A stretch of 50,243 bases of DNA from the NCBI GenBank assembly GCA_023248355.1, contig JAHFES010000005.1:1-50243 (forward strand), read 5' to 3'. Of this stretch, positions 7,854-15,756 are shown piece after piece; within the stretch, counting starts at the first letter, position 1, and each line of letters opens with the position of its first letter. The DNA comes from Nitrospiraceae bacterium. Lineage in GTDB: Bacteria > Nitrospirota > Nitrospiria > Nitrospirales > Nitrospiraceae. The notes under the pieces are model-generated. The model was not told the DNA's origin and made no database searches. It saw only the letters and a program-made list of their open reading frames with translations. The position numbers and the translations under genes are program-made.

Positions 7854-8855
7854 CTACTGTTTAATCATATAATTCAGGCCCATGTAGGGCGGTAAAATCG
7901 AAAACGGTGTCGCAGCCCCCGTGGTATCCGTGGTGCCACTATGCGTATGGCCCACAGAGATTCCTGATGTCGTGCCTCCATACGGATGAGTGTGACCCGT
8001 TGATACACCACCACTATTCACACCACCTAACGGACCACCACCGTCATTACCTACCAATCCGCTTGCTGCCCCACCTCCCCCGTTGCCTGGAACAAAATGT
8101 GAATGATCTGCCGATTGTCCGCCAGTATTACCACTAAAACTGTGAGTATGGTCAGCACTCGCACCCCCACTTGTAAAGGTGTGTGTATGACCAGCCAGAT
8201 TATTCGCATTCAAAGCAACCGTGGTCGTACCACCAGTATTGCCAACGGCATACGTTAACCCTGCTCCAATTATTGTACGATTCCGGAGATCAGGCACATT
8301 GAAAGTTGTCGAACCATCCCCTGCGCCATAGATGGTTCCAATAGTCGTAAAGAGTGCGGCGTAGGTGGTGCGTGAGACTGCCGACCCATCGCAAAACAAC
8401 CACCCAGTGGGCGCACTGGACCCCGCAAACTCGACGATGGTTCCGCTCGGCGGAAACCCGATGATCGTTTTGTTCGTCAGCGTTTCTGCGCCAGCCAATG
8501 TCGCCAGTGTCCCTGTCGTTGGCAATGTCAGTGTCGTAGTACCTGTGACTGTCAGGGTCGTGGCAAACGCCCCGGAGATGGCAAGGTTTCCACCAAGGGA
8601 GAGTGTGCCTCCTGCAACCGTCAATCCTGTTTCGGCCCCATTGATAAGGACTGGCTTATTTGCATTGCCGCCAAACGTCGGGAGCTTGCCGAATCCTGCC
8701 GCAATCAGATCCAGTTCGGCACGCATGGAGGCTGAGGTCGCGGGAGAACCAGGAGACGGAAAAGATCCGTGAGTGTAGAAGTCGTTGCTCCTAGCAACCG
8801 AGACCATTCCACCGACGAACAGGAGAGATAGCAGCACACGTTGCACAACTTTCAT
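7854..8855 (-). CDS. phage tail collar-domain fibre protein with signal peptide
   Basis: The 333-residue protein has a tail-collar domain (about residues 155-225: PSGTIVEFAGS, PTGWLFCDG, FNVPDLRNR, IGAG) followed by a His/Gly-rich region with HTHTF, DHTHSF and GHTHPYG motifs and the usual end NYMIKQ. These His residues bind metal along the axis of short-tail-fibre trimers in related proteins. Family members usually begin near the segment NDFYTHGSFPSPGS, but here a signal-like sequence (MKVVQRVLLSLLFVGGM) precedes it. The start overlaps the upstream stop (ATGA) and has GGAGG. Host recognition is the likely role. Confidence 0.88.
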   Translation of the reverse strand: MKVVQRVLLSLLFVGGMVSVARSNDFYTHGSFPSPGSPATSASMRAELDLIAAGFGKLPTFGGNANKPVLINGAETGLTVAGGTLSLGGNLAISGAFATTLTVTGTTTLTLPTTGTLATLAGAETLTNKTIIGFPPSGTIVEFAGSSAPTGWLFCDGSAVSRTTYAALFTTIGTIYGAGDGSTTFNVPDLRNRTIIGAGLTYAVGNTGGTTTVALNANNLAGHTHTFTSGGASADHTHSFSGNTGGQSADHSHFVPGNGGGGAASGLVGNDGGGPLGGVNSGGVSTGHTHPYGGTTSGISVGHTHSGTTDTTGAATPFSILPPYMGLNYMIKQ

Positions 8856-10924
8856 CGTAATGCCCTCCGTATAGAATAGTGCAGAATCAGCGAATTCAGC
8901 GTGTACGGATAGAGATAATCCGTCGTTGAACGAAGCGTGATCTGGACATTCTCCGCCGTCCCCGTCATTTCTACTTCGGTCGGCGCGAGTGTCATCCCAT
9001 CCCACACAAACGCATCCCAGACAGCAGGATCCCAATAGGCTCCACCAGAAAATGAGGATTCGTACGTGAGGGGAATGAGCTGGTCGATCTCGGACGAGAG
9101 ATAGCCAAACGCATAGCCGAACGAAATGGCGACATAGAAATTCCCTTGTATTTCAAGACTGGCGCGACGATAGCGCTTACGTAGCCGGGGAGATTGTCCA
9201 GTGTTCCAATTCAGCGTGCAATAGGCATCGATGTTGGCCCCATCGAAGGACGAGCCTTTTTCCATCTGATAGACGTAGCCACCGGAGGCGGACCCGAAAT
9301 ACAGCGTTTCATCTCCACCAGCCGTTTCGCCAATCGTGGCGCAGTATGGAGCGTTGGCCAACTGGACTTGCGTACAGCCGAGAAACTTGCCTGACGCGAA
9401 TGAACAATAGAGACCGCTGCCATCGGTGAAGAACAATCGGTACTGTCCGCGATCCTTTGAGACTTGCGAACAGGACAGGATGGCGCGTTTCGACTTGATG
9501 AACGGCTGAATGGCTTGCGTCAAGGTCGATTGGAGAAAATTGCCGAATTCCTGAGCGGTTTGCAAATCAATCACGCCGCGATCATCGAGCAGATAGGTCC
9601 GATCAATGTTTTGTACCGTGTAATCGTATGCTCCCCCACCTTGTAAGTAGGGCACCAAATTCCACGGATTACTGCCTGACGCAGCCGTGCCGTACATGAT
9701 GTTGAGCGTATTTTGACAGGCAAGGAGGAGTGCAGCAGTGGTTTGATTGCCGGGGAGTCCCTTAAAGCCAGTGATGGTATCACCGACGGCGATTTCACTT
9801 GCGCCTGCTGTCGAGGTATAGTTAAACGGAAGGCCGGGACCAGAATGAATCGCTGAGTTTCCGATTGAGAAAAAGAGATGATTGCGATGAATGGAGACAT
9901 GCTTCGGGCTATCCGTTGAAGCGCCTGTGGCAATGGGAGCGAAGGTGGTCCCATCAAACTCAAACCCACGGTTGACCCCATCGCATCCGTAGATCCGGCG
10001 TGTCGAGAGTTGCCCAGAGAAATTCCCGATCTCATATTCCACTTTCCCGCCAGTCGCTAACGTGACCGATGTTTGGACTCCGCTCAACGTCACGGTGATT
10101 GCGCCGATGGTGGCCACACCCGCCGCAAAGTTCCCAGGCGTCGGAGTCGTCACAATGAATCGTCCTGCCGCTGTATTGGCCGCCCAACTCCCAGATTGGT
10201 GCATCACGCGCTGAATCGTCGCGGTATTGGCTCCTTGTGTCAGCGTGGCTCCATCGGCAGGAGCCGTGGTGCCGCCCACGGTAAAACTGACTTCGTTGAA
10301 CATGGTCACAGCGGCCCATCCAGAACCGGATTTCTGGTGGAGGATACAGGCTGTGGCTCCCGCATTGTCGCGGAAGGCATAGACCTTCTCTGCTCCACTG
10401 ACCACCAGACTCATCACGCCGCGCACCGGCCCTGATCCAGGGACCGCGCCGATCAAGGCGCGATACACGTCAGCCGCCGCATTGAGATATTGCGCGTTGA
10501 GTAAAGAGGAAATCGTGACGGCCAAGATGGTGGCTGTGCCAATCGTTGTGGTGCCCACTTTCACCACTTCCGTTGAGGTAAAGGTGCCTGAAACTAGGGT
10601 CAGGACGAGATAATTCGATCCCAGCGCAATGATTTGCCCAGTCGCACCAGATGTATTGCCAGTGAGTATTTGACCCAGTGTCGGCGTATTGGTAAATGAG
10701 GTAATCTGGACGATAGTGTAGGTGGCTGCCGAGGGCGCAACCTGTCCGTCAAAGCGTTCATACCCGCCGATCCGGGTATAGCCTCCCGTCGGCTCACACT
10801 CGAAGTTTTGCACATCACGAAGAAATCCAGGCGGCAGGTCCAAGGTGGGAGTCAGTTGATTCCACCCGCCTTTGAACTTCACCACGTCGTACAACACCCG
10901 TGGCATGGGCATCGTGTCTCGCAT
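8852..10924 (-). CDS. P22 gp10-like neck/stabilisation protein
   Basis: The protein has 690 residues. The N-terminus (KFKGGWNQLTP, LPPGFL, NFECEPTGGYTRIGGYERFDG in parts) matches the style of head-tail stabilisation proteins that close the portal after packaging in podoviruses. Most of the body is beta-rich, as in a propeller, with a long insert of Thr/Ser-rich sequence near residues 65-150. The start is in a TGATG overlap with the adaptor gene and has GGAGG upstream. Order adaptor then stabilisation protein then collar fibre fits a podovirus neck and tail. Confidence 0.75.
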   Translation of the reverse strand: MRDTMPMPRVLYDVVKFKGGWNQLTPTLDLPPGFLRDVQNFECEPTGGYTRIGGYERFDGQVAPSAATYTIVQITSFTNTPTLGQILTGNTSGATGQIIALGSNYLVLTLVSGTFTSTEVVKVGTTTIGTATILAVTISSLLNAQYLNAAADVYRALIGAVPGSGPVRGVMSLVVSGAEKVYAFRDNAGATACILHQKSGSGWAAVTMFNEVSFTVGGTTAPADGATLTQGANTATIQRVMHQSGSWAANTAAGRFIVTTPTPGNFAAGVATIGAITVTLSGVQTSVTLATGGKVEYEIGNFSGQLSTRRIYGCDGVNRGFEFDGTTFAPIATGASTDSPKHVSIHRNHLFFSIGNSAIHSGPGLPFNYTSTAGASEIAVGDTITGFKGLPGNQTTAALLLACQNTLNIMYGTAASGSNPWNLVPYLQGGGAYDYTVQNIDRTYLLDDRGVIDLQTAQEFGNFLQSTLTQAIQPFIKSKRAILSCSQVSKDRGQYRLFFTDGSGLYCSFASGKFLGCTQVQLANAPYCATIGETAGGDETLYFGSASGGYVYQMEKGSSFDGANIDAYCTLNWNTGQSPRLRKRYRRASLEIQGNFYVAISFGYAFGYLSSEIDQLIPLTYESSFSGGAYWDPAVWDAFVWDGMTLAPTEVEMTGTAENVQITLRSTTDYLYPYTLNSLILHYSIRRALR

Positions 10925-11610
10925 CAGCAGAGCGCCCCTCCGAGTGTATATTCCGGGAGTTGATCCGCTTCTAATCTCCGTAACAGCTTCGTGAACTCTG
11001 TGAGTCCGCGCTGATAGACTTCGGGAGCGGCCTCAAACGCGCCGTAACTCTCCATGGCGTGGTAGACAATGAGCATCGGGTTATGTTTTGCGGGGAGTGT
11101 CGGCACGTCCGCGTCAGCACTGAGCAAGACGGGGGCGCTGAAATAATCACCCAAGATCGTGTAGCCTGAGAGGGGAACAGGACCGAGGCCGATGCCGTCG
11201 TCTGGGGTCACGGTCATCTCAATGGGACGTGAATAGGTCGTGCGATAGGCCCCGAACTGGTACTGATTCCGCCAGTACGTATAAGGCAGATAGGGCATGA
11301 AGATTTCCCCGCTCTGTCCGGTTGCTGTGGGATAGTTGCGAAAGGAGTCCCGCACCCAGGCTGAGAAGGTCCCTGCGGGAATCCCGCATTGTGCCGTGGT
11401 GTAGGTCGCTTGGGCTTGGACCGTGGCCCAGGATGCGGTCGTGCGGAGAAAGCGCCAGTCCTGGTGCATGGCTTGGATGTCAAACCACGCGGAAGCCGTC
11501 CAATCGACCAACCGCTTGAGTTCCCCAGTCTGACCCACCACGGTCAGAGGACCAGTTCCGGCCATTCCGCACTCCTGCCTGAGCCGCTGACAGAGTTGCA
11601 GAAAGGTCAT
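10924..11610 (-). CDS. head-tail adaptor protein (SU10-type)
   Basis: The 228-residue protein opens with FLQLCQRLRQECG and a GTGP...TGELKRLVDW segment typical of the adaptor family of phage SU10 and related podoviruses, which bind below the portal ring. Helices carrying many aromatic residues (WFDIQAMHQDWRFLR) follow. The C-terminal helix (FTKLLRRLEADQLPEY) fits an adaptor that docks on the portal. AAGGG lies upstream. The neighbouring genes support the assignment. Confidence 0.8.
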   Translation of the reverse strand: MTFLQLCQRLRQECGMAGTGPLTVVGQTGELKRLVDWTASAWFDIQAMHQDWRFLRTTASWATVQAQATYTTAQCGIPAGTFSAWVRDSFRNYPTATGQSGEIFMPYLPYTYWRNQYQFGAYRTTYSRPIEMTVTPDDGIGLGPVPLSGYTILGDYFSAPVLLSADADVPTLPAKHNPMLIVYHAMESYGAFEAAPEVYQRGLTEFTKLLRRLEADQLPEYTLGGALC

Positions 11611-11613
11611 CGC

Positions 11614-12162
11614 TTAGAACCCTTGGCGCATAATGCGCTTGGCCCATTCACGGCCCAGCGGATGCTTGTCCTCAATAATCGAGATGGAATGTCCGTTTGA
11701 GACGGTGCGCCGGAGTATGTTTCTTGGCTCACTCCCATCCGCCTTGTCCTCGACGGTATGCACCCCCATCGTCTTGCTGCGGAGCCAGACTTCGAGGTAT
11801 TTGCGCTTGACGATCACATCTTCACCTACGGGGATGAACTTCACTTCCACCCAGCCGATTCCATCGAACCATCGTTCCACGCCCTTCCCGTTGACCCAGG
11901 CTTCGATGTAGAGCGCTGCGTTCGGGTCTGCGGATGGATTCGCCAGAATGGTGACGGGGTTTTCGTTGAAGGCGAGTTGCGTGGCAAAATCATGTTCCAG
12001 CGGCTTGTCCGACACCTGAACCTCTGGGGGCGTGGGTCTGGTAAACGGCGTGTTGCCCATGCCGAGGTCGAGAGCTGAGGGCTGATCGGGCGGCTCCATA
12101 TTAGGATGGAGTTCCCGCCGTCCGTGCTTCGATGCTTTGCTGACATTCACAGTCGTGTCCAT
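11614..12162 (-). CDS. virion-associated protein between capsid and adaptor genes
   Basis: The gene encodes 182 residues from an ATG at 12162 with a strong GAGGAGG site; an open frame continues upstream but is shadow. The N-terminal 60 residues are polar and proline-rich, probably disordered. The rest has a folded segment with charged beta strands (EDVIVKRKYLEVWLRSK) and a basic end (REWAKRIMRQGF). Similar proteins lie at this position in N4-gp56-capsid phages. The specific role is unknown. Confidence 0.7.
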   Translation of the reverse strand: MDTTVNVSKASKHGRRELHPNMEPPDQPSALDLGMGNTPFTRPTPPEVQVSDKPLEHDFATQLAFNENPVTILANPSADPNAALYIEAWVNGKGVERWFDGIGWVEVKFIPVGEDVIVKRKYLEVWLRSKTMGVHTVEDKADGSEPRNILRRTVSNGHSISIIEDKHPLGREWAKRIMRQGF

Positions 12163-12183
12163 ACGCTCCTCCTCTGTGTGAAG

Positions 12184-12207
12184 GGGGAGGGGGTCAACCC
12201 CCTCCCC
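12184..12207 (-). other. GC-rich intergenic hairpin
   Basis: A perfect 10-bp stem (GGGGAGGGGG / CCCCCTCCCC) with a 4-base loop lies between two late genes. No T-run follows on the minus strand, so termination would be partial at best. It may protect the upstream transcript for the capsid-region genes or slow read-through. Confidence 0.6.
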
Positions 12208-12215
12208 GACGAACA

Positions 12216-12728
12216 CTAGCTGACCTGCGGACGATCCGGCAGAGTCATGCAATCCACGTAGGCAATCCCTACGTTGGACGGTGGACCTGTCAGATTGGAT
12301 GTACCGAAGGTCCAGGCCGAACCGCTGGTGCCCACCTTCACGATGATGTACCCAATCGGGCACAACGTGTCTGGAATGGGAGGGAACTGCGGAGCGACAA
12401 CGAACGATGAATTCGCGCCTGATGCGACCAGATCGGTCGCTTGGAGCGGACCTTGCACGGCTTTGAGCGCCCCTGAGCTGTTCCGACAGATCACGAACAC
12501 GCACCCGTAGGCGGCGGTCGCTGATCCGGCAGGAATGGCGACGAAGGCGGCTCCTGTGAGACCGTCTGTCGTGGGTGTGGCCTCATTGGACGTGGCGGCT
12601 TTGGTGTACCCCTTCCCCTTAATCGAAAAGAGTTGGACGTTCGCCGTGGTCAGCGTGCTGGTGGTGCCTGCTGACATGCCAGCCACGGTGGTGCAGAGCG
12701 TGAGAGGGATCTGCTGTAGAGTATCCAT
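12216..12728 (-). CDS. capsid decoration-like protein A
   Basis: The 170-residue protein is Thr/Ala/Gly-rich and beta-type, with a GAGGAG ribosome site. Its second half (PIGYIIVKVGTSGSAWTFG then LTGP, VGIAYVD) aligns by eye with the next gene (VIGFTIINPTGTGNFVGG, TTALDDA), so the two look like paralogues. Pairs of such proteins next to an N4-gp56 capsid gene are common and are likely head decoration or cement proteins. Biochemical role is inferred. Confidence 0.7.
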   Translation of the reverse strand: MDTLQQIPLTLCTTVAGMSAGTTSTLTTANVQLFSIKGKGYTKAATSNEATPTTDGLTGAAFVAIPAGSATAAYGCVFVICRNSSGALKAVQGPLQATDLVASGANSSFVVAPQFPPIPDTLCPIGYIIVKVGTSGSAWTFGTSNLTGPPSNVGIAYVDCMTLPDRPQVS

Positions 12729-12758
12729 AGGTATCTCCTCGTCAAAAAAAGTGAACGG

Positions 12759-13274
12759 TTACGGACGCACGGAGGGGTCGAACATGCCGACCACACTCAC
12801 ATGCACGTCGTTTGGAACGACCGTTGCATCGTCCAGGGCAGTTGTGCCCCCAACGAAATTGCCGGTGCCTGTCGGATTGATGATCGTGAAGCCGATCACC
12901 GCTTTGCCGACAGGTGTGACTGGAAAGAGCACTGCGGCCAATGTTGCGCCCGCCGTGCCCATTGCCGAAGTCAGCGCCCCCGCTGAATCGACATAGAACA
13001 CGTAGACGTTGAACGTGGCGTTGACAACTGTGCCTGACAGCGCCGCCATATCGATTGATCCGCCAATGCTCCGCAGGATGCCCTGACAGATGGCATGACA
13101 GGCCGTTGTCCCAGTTTTCACCGTGGGACTCGCGCCCGCTTTACGCACCAGGCCAGCGGAGTTGAGTTGCTTCGTCGCATACCGATCCGCCATCGGCGCG
13201 AGAATGTTGTAGAGGGCGAGGCGTGCGGCCCCGTCCACTACCCCAGAGAGATATCGTGTCACGGTGTCAATCAT
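12759..13274 (-). CDS. capsid decoration-like protein B
   Basis: The gene encodes 171 residues. The N-terminal 60 residues are helical and mention no known motif, then a beta domain (residues about 75-160) shares the GTGNFVGGTT-type loop with the gene downstream. AGGAG precedes the start. It lies directly after the capsid gene, so its transcript level probably follows that of the capsid. Decoration or minor head protein is the best guess. Confidence 0.7.
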   Translation of the reverse strand: MIDTVTRYLSGVVDGAARLALYNILAPMADRYATKQLNSAGLVRKAGASPTVKTGTTACHAICQGILRSIGGSIDMAALSGTVVNATFNVYVFYVDSAGALTSAMGTAGATLAAVLFPVTPVGKAVIGFTIINPTGTGNFVGGTTALDDATVVPNDVHVSVVGMFDPSVRP

Positions 13275-13295
13275 GATGCACTCCTCTCTCTTGGG

Positions 13296-14366
13296 TTATG
13301 CCAAGACCTTGACGCCCACGTTGCCAATCGCCATCCAGCCTTCGTTCTGCCGGACCACGGCCTTCCACCACAGCGTGCCTGCATAACCACGCTGACCGAA
13401 CACGTCCGCCTTGTCCTTCTGCCCAGTCGGGAGGAAGGTGGGCTTCAGTGCGGACTCGCCGCGCAGCGACACCTGGCCGAACGCATCGAGCGCCAGCACG
13501 ATGAACGGGTACACGTCGATCAAGCTGCCTGACGTGCTCTGCAACCCTGTTGCCCCGACCGCAGCCCCCGCGTTCTGCAACGGTGGCATGTCTGGATGCT
13601 TGATGAACCGGAAGTCTTCGACTTTGCCGAGTTCACCGGGAAACGGCGTCCCCGACGCATACTTCGAGCTGTCCTCAAACCCCGGCATGTCGCGCACATC
13701 CGGGCTGAGATTGCTGTGGATGTACACGGCATACCCCATGCGGACTGGTGTGGTGCCATAGTCTTTTGAGGATGCGAGCATCTTGTTGATGGGCTTCGCG
13801 TGATTGGCGTCGAGATTGGCGACGATTTTCCGCACCATGCCCAACGTGATCGGTCCGTTGACCGTGCCGATGCTGGTGCCAGTCCCGCCGTAATACTGGT
13901 TCGTCCCCGCTCTCAGCTCACCGTAGATCTTCAGCTCGTTGACGTACGCCACGCGCTCGCCAACCTGAATTTTCATCTGTGCGGGGATATCGTCCTCGAA
14001 CAGATCCGCTGTCTTGTCCGTCCACCCATACAGACAGGAGTACTGCTGCATGACCGCCGGAATATCGACGGGCGTAATGCTTTCTGGAAGCGGCGTCGCG
14101 CCATCCTGGGTTTGATGCTGTTGGACCACAACATTGCCACGGTCCCCGTTGCCATCCTGATAGAACCGATTCTGTGAATTCCCACTGGTCGCCGTGGCAC
14201 CATACGGCAACCATCGACGGAAAATGATGGTGTCGCTGACATTCTTCGGCATGCTGATCTGCGTACCCATCTTGGCCAGAATTTCTTCGCAGACCGCATG
14301 CGCCAGGATCTTCCCAGCGAATTTGCCGATCCGTGCAGCAGCCGTTAGATATTGATGTGTAGACAT
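13296..14366 (-). CDS. N4-gp56 family major capsid protein
   Basis: The 356-residue protein matches the N4-gp56 major capsid family in length and in hallmark stretches: the N-terminal KILAHAVCEEILAKMG, the DTIIFRRW segment, the acidic ITPVDIPAVMQQYS loop, and the C-terminal GYAGTLWWKAVVRQNEGWM. This protein forms the HK97-fold shell. Scaffold is encoded just upstream and decoration-like proteins downstream, the usual order. GGAGACGAGAGG precedes the start. Confidence 0.92.
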   Translation of the reverse strand: MSTHQYLTAAARIGKFAGKILAHAVCEEILAKMGTQISMPKNVSDTIIFRRWLPYGATATSGNSQNRFYQDGNGDRGNVVVQQHQTQDGATPLPESITPVDIPAVMQQYSCLYGWTDKTADLFEDDIPAQMKIQVGERVAYVNELKIYGELRAGTNQYYGGTGTSIGTVNGPITLGMVRKIVANLDANHAKPINKMLASSKDYGTTPVRMGYAVYIHSNLSPDVRDMPGFEDSSKYASGTPFPGELGKVEDFRFIKHPDMPPLQNAGAAVGATGLQSTSGSLIDVYPFIVLALDAFGQVSLRGESALKPTFLPTGQKDKADVFGQRGYAGTLWWKAVVRQNEGWMAIGNVGVKVLA

Positions 14367-14399
14367 CCTCTCGTCTCCTTCCTTACATAATCAGAGCGG

Positions 14400-15245
14400 T
14401 TAGAGCAGTCCCAGCCGTTTTGATTCCGACCGAAAACCTTCTGCAAAACCACTCTCTTCTGGTGGTGCGCTCGCTGGAGCCACGCCGCGAGGCGTCACGG
14501 CAGCAGCGAGACGCTGTGTGCGTTCGTTGGGTTTGGGACTTTCTTTAGGACTCGCGGGAGTCGTCTCTGTCTTGAATCGAGTAAGGGTGCGCGACAGAAA
14601 CGCAGGATCATTGCTGCTCCACAGACGCGCCTGAAACGGTGGTGGTTGCGTGGCCGCCCATGTCCTGAACGGGGTCTCGGAGTCTTGCGCTCCAACAATT
14701 TCCGCCCAGTTCGGATGGTCATCGCTCAACGACTCGTTTGCGGCATGCTGTTGTCGAGTCAGTAATCGTGTTTCAATCTGTGTCGCCATTGTGTCAGGAT
14801 CTATCGAAGGAGCGGTGGACGCCGTTCGCTTGATACGCCCTAGCACGCGATTGAATGCTTTCTTCGTCATCTCCGCTAACTCAGGAAAATCCGCTCGCAG
14901 CTCTGCCAGATCCTCGTCGGTGGCCTCAACGGTCTGCCCGTACGTGGATTGCAGATGCTTGACGATTTGATGGATATTCCCCAAGGTGCCGAAGCCCTCG
15001 TCGAGCTTGCCCATCATGCTTTTCAGCTTGAGTAGATCCGCATGCTCGGCTTCGGTGAGTTGCACATACTTCGGCGCAGGCGGTTCGGGAGCAGGAGAAA
15101 CCTCGACAGCCTGTGGCTCGACGGGTGCGGGTGTTTCAGGAAGCTCCGGCGTTTCCGTCGGCGTCTCTGAAAATCCCTCGGCGAACGCGGCTTTCAGTTC
15201 AGCCTCATTCGCCTCTTCGCTTGGTTCTGGGATCACTTTTTCCAT
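14400..15245 (-). CDS. scaffold protein candidate
   Basis: The 281-residue protein is strongly acidic and proline-rich in the first 60 residues, then helical with probable coiled coil (about residues 65-180), and ends with a basic, polar tail (EGFRSESKRLGLL). These are hallmarks of scaffolding proteins that guide procapsid assembly and then leave. It lies directly upstream of the capsid gene and has AAGGAG at its start. Sequence families of scaffolds are poorly conserved, so the call rests on composition and position. Confidence 0.75.
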   Translation of the reverse strand: MEKVIPEPSEEANEAELKAAFAEGFSETPTETPELPETPAPVEPQAVEVSPAPEPPAPKYVQLTEAEHADLLKLKSMMGKLDEGFGTLGNIHQIVKHLQSTYGQTVEATDEDLAELRADFPELAEMTKKAFNRVLGRIKRTASTAPSIDPDTMATQIETRLLTRQQHAANESLSDDHPNWAEIVGAQDSETPFRTWAATQPPPFQARLWSSNDPAFLSRTLTRFKTETTPASPKESPKPNERTQRLAAAVTPRGVAPASAPPEESGFAEGFRSESKRLGLL

Positions 15246-15273
15246 AACGACTCCTTTTCCACTGGCGTCTCCG

Positions 15274-15468
15274 TCAGCGGCTCTCCTGTGTGTGATCGAA
15301 TGCGAGCAATTCCTTCACTTCTTGAATTTGCCCCCGTAACCGTTCGGTTTCCTCGTAGGACAACCGACCATCGTTCTTTTCCCGCAGCACATGGAGCCGA
15401 GCGCGATAATGGACTCTGATCTTGGCCCATGTGGGCGAAAGGTAATCGGCTGGCACCCAATCAATCAT
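15274..15468 (-). CDS. small helical protein of the head module
   Basis: The 64-residue protein begins MIDWVPADYLSPTWAKIR and ends in a helix (SYEETERLRGQIQEVKELLA) that probably forms a coiled coil. AGGAGG sits directly upstream of ATG 15468. Similar short proteins with a LxYEETxxLRG-type helix occur between portal and scaffold genes in related phages. A role in packaging or head assembly is likely but undefined. The preceding terminator hairpin ends just before its ribosome site. Confidence 0.7.
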   Translation of the reverse strand: MIDWVPADYLSPTWAKIRVHYRARLHVLREKNDGRLSYEETERLRGQIQEVKELLAFDHTQESR

Positions 15469-15484
15469 GGTCCTCCTGAAACGC

Positions 15485-15526
15485 AAAAACGGCATTCTCT
15501 CCTGTCAATCAGGAAAGAATGCCGTT
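15485..15526 (-). terminator. intrinsic terminator inside the late operon
   Basis: A 17-bp stem with one mismatch (arms 15488-15504 and 15510-15526, loop of five) is followed on the minus strand by TTTTT. It separates packaging and portal genes from scaffold and capsid genes. No promoter is evident between it and the next gene, so downstream expression must rely on read-through, antitermination or a promoter elsewhere. Confidence 0.85.
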
Positions 15527-15565
15527 CCTCGAACAAACGCCGGGATTAGGCCGTACTGTTAGACG

Positions 15566-15730
15566 CTAGGCTCCGTGACGTTCCTCATCTTCGATATATT
15601 TCTTCACCTTCATCGAGTTCACCCGTAACCCGCTGCAATTAAACTCGAACGTGAGCACGATCTTGCCGTAAGGGACTGGCACAAGTGCCGCAATTTCCCG
15701 CTGGATACGCTCTTCATAGTGTTTTGTCAA
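15566..15730 (-). CDS. 54-residue protein with TTG start
   Basis: The frame opens at TTG 15730, five bases after GAGGAAG, and runs 54 codons to TAG. The product begins TKHYEERIQREIAALVPVPYG and is folded-looking, with a basic C-terminal half. No ATG is available in frame before residue 38. It sits between portal and the terminator, 26 bases after the portal stop. The start codon makes it easy to miss; function is unknown. Confidence 0.6.
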   Translation of the reverse strand: MTKHYEERIQREIAALVPVPYGKIVLTFEFNCSGLRVNSMKVKKYIEDEERHGA

Positions 15731-15756
15731 GGCTTCCTCAAGTAAAGTCTGTCGCG

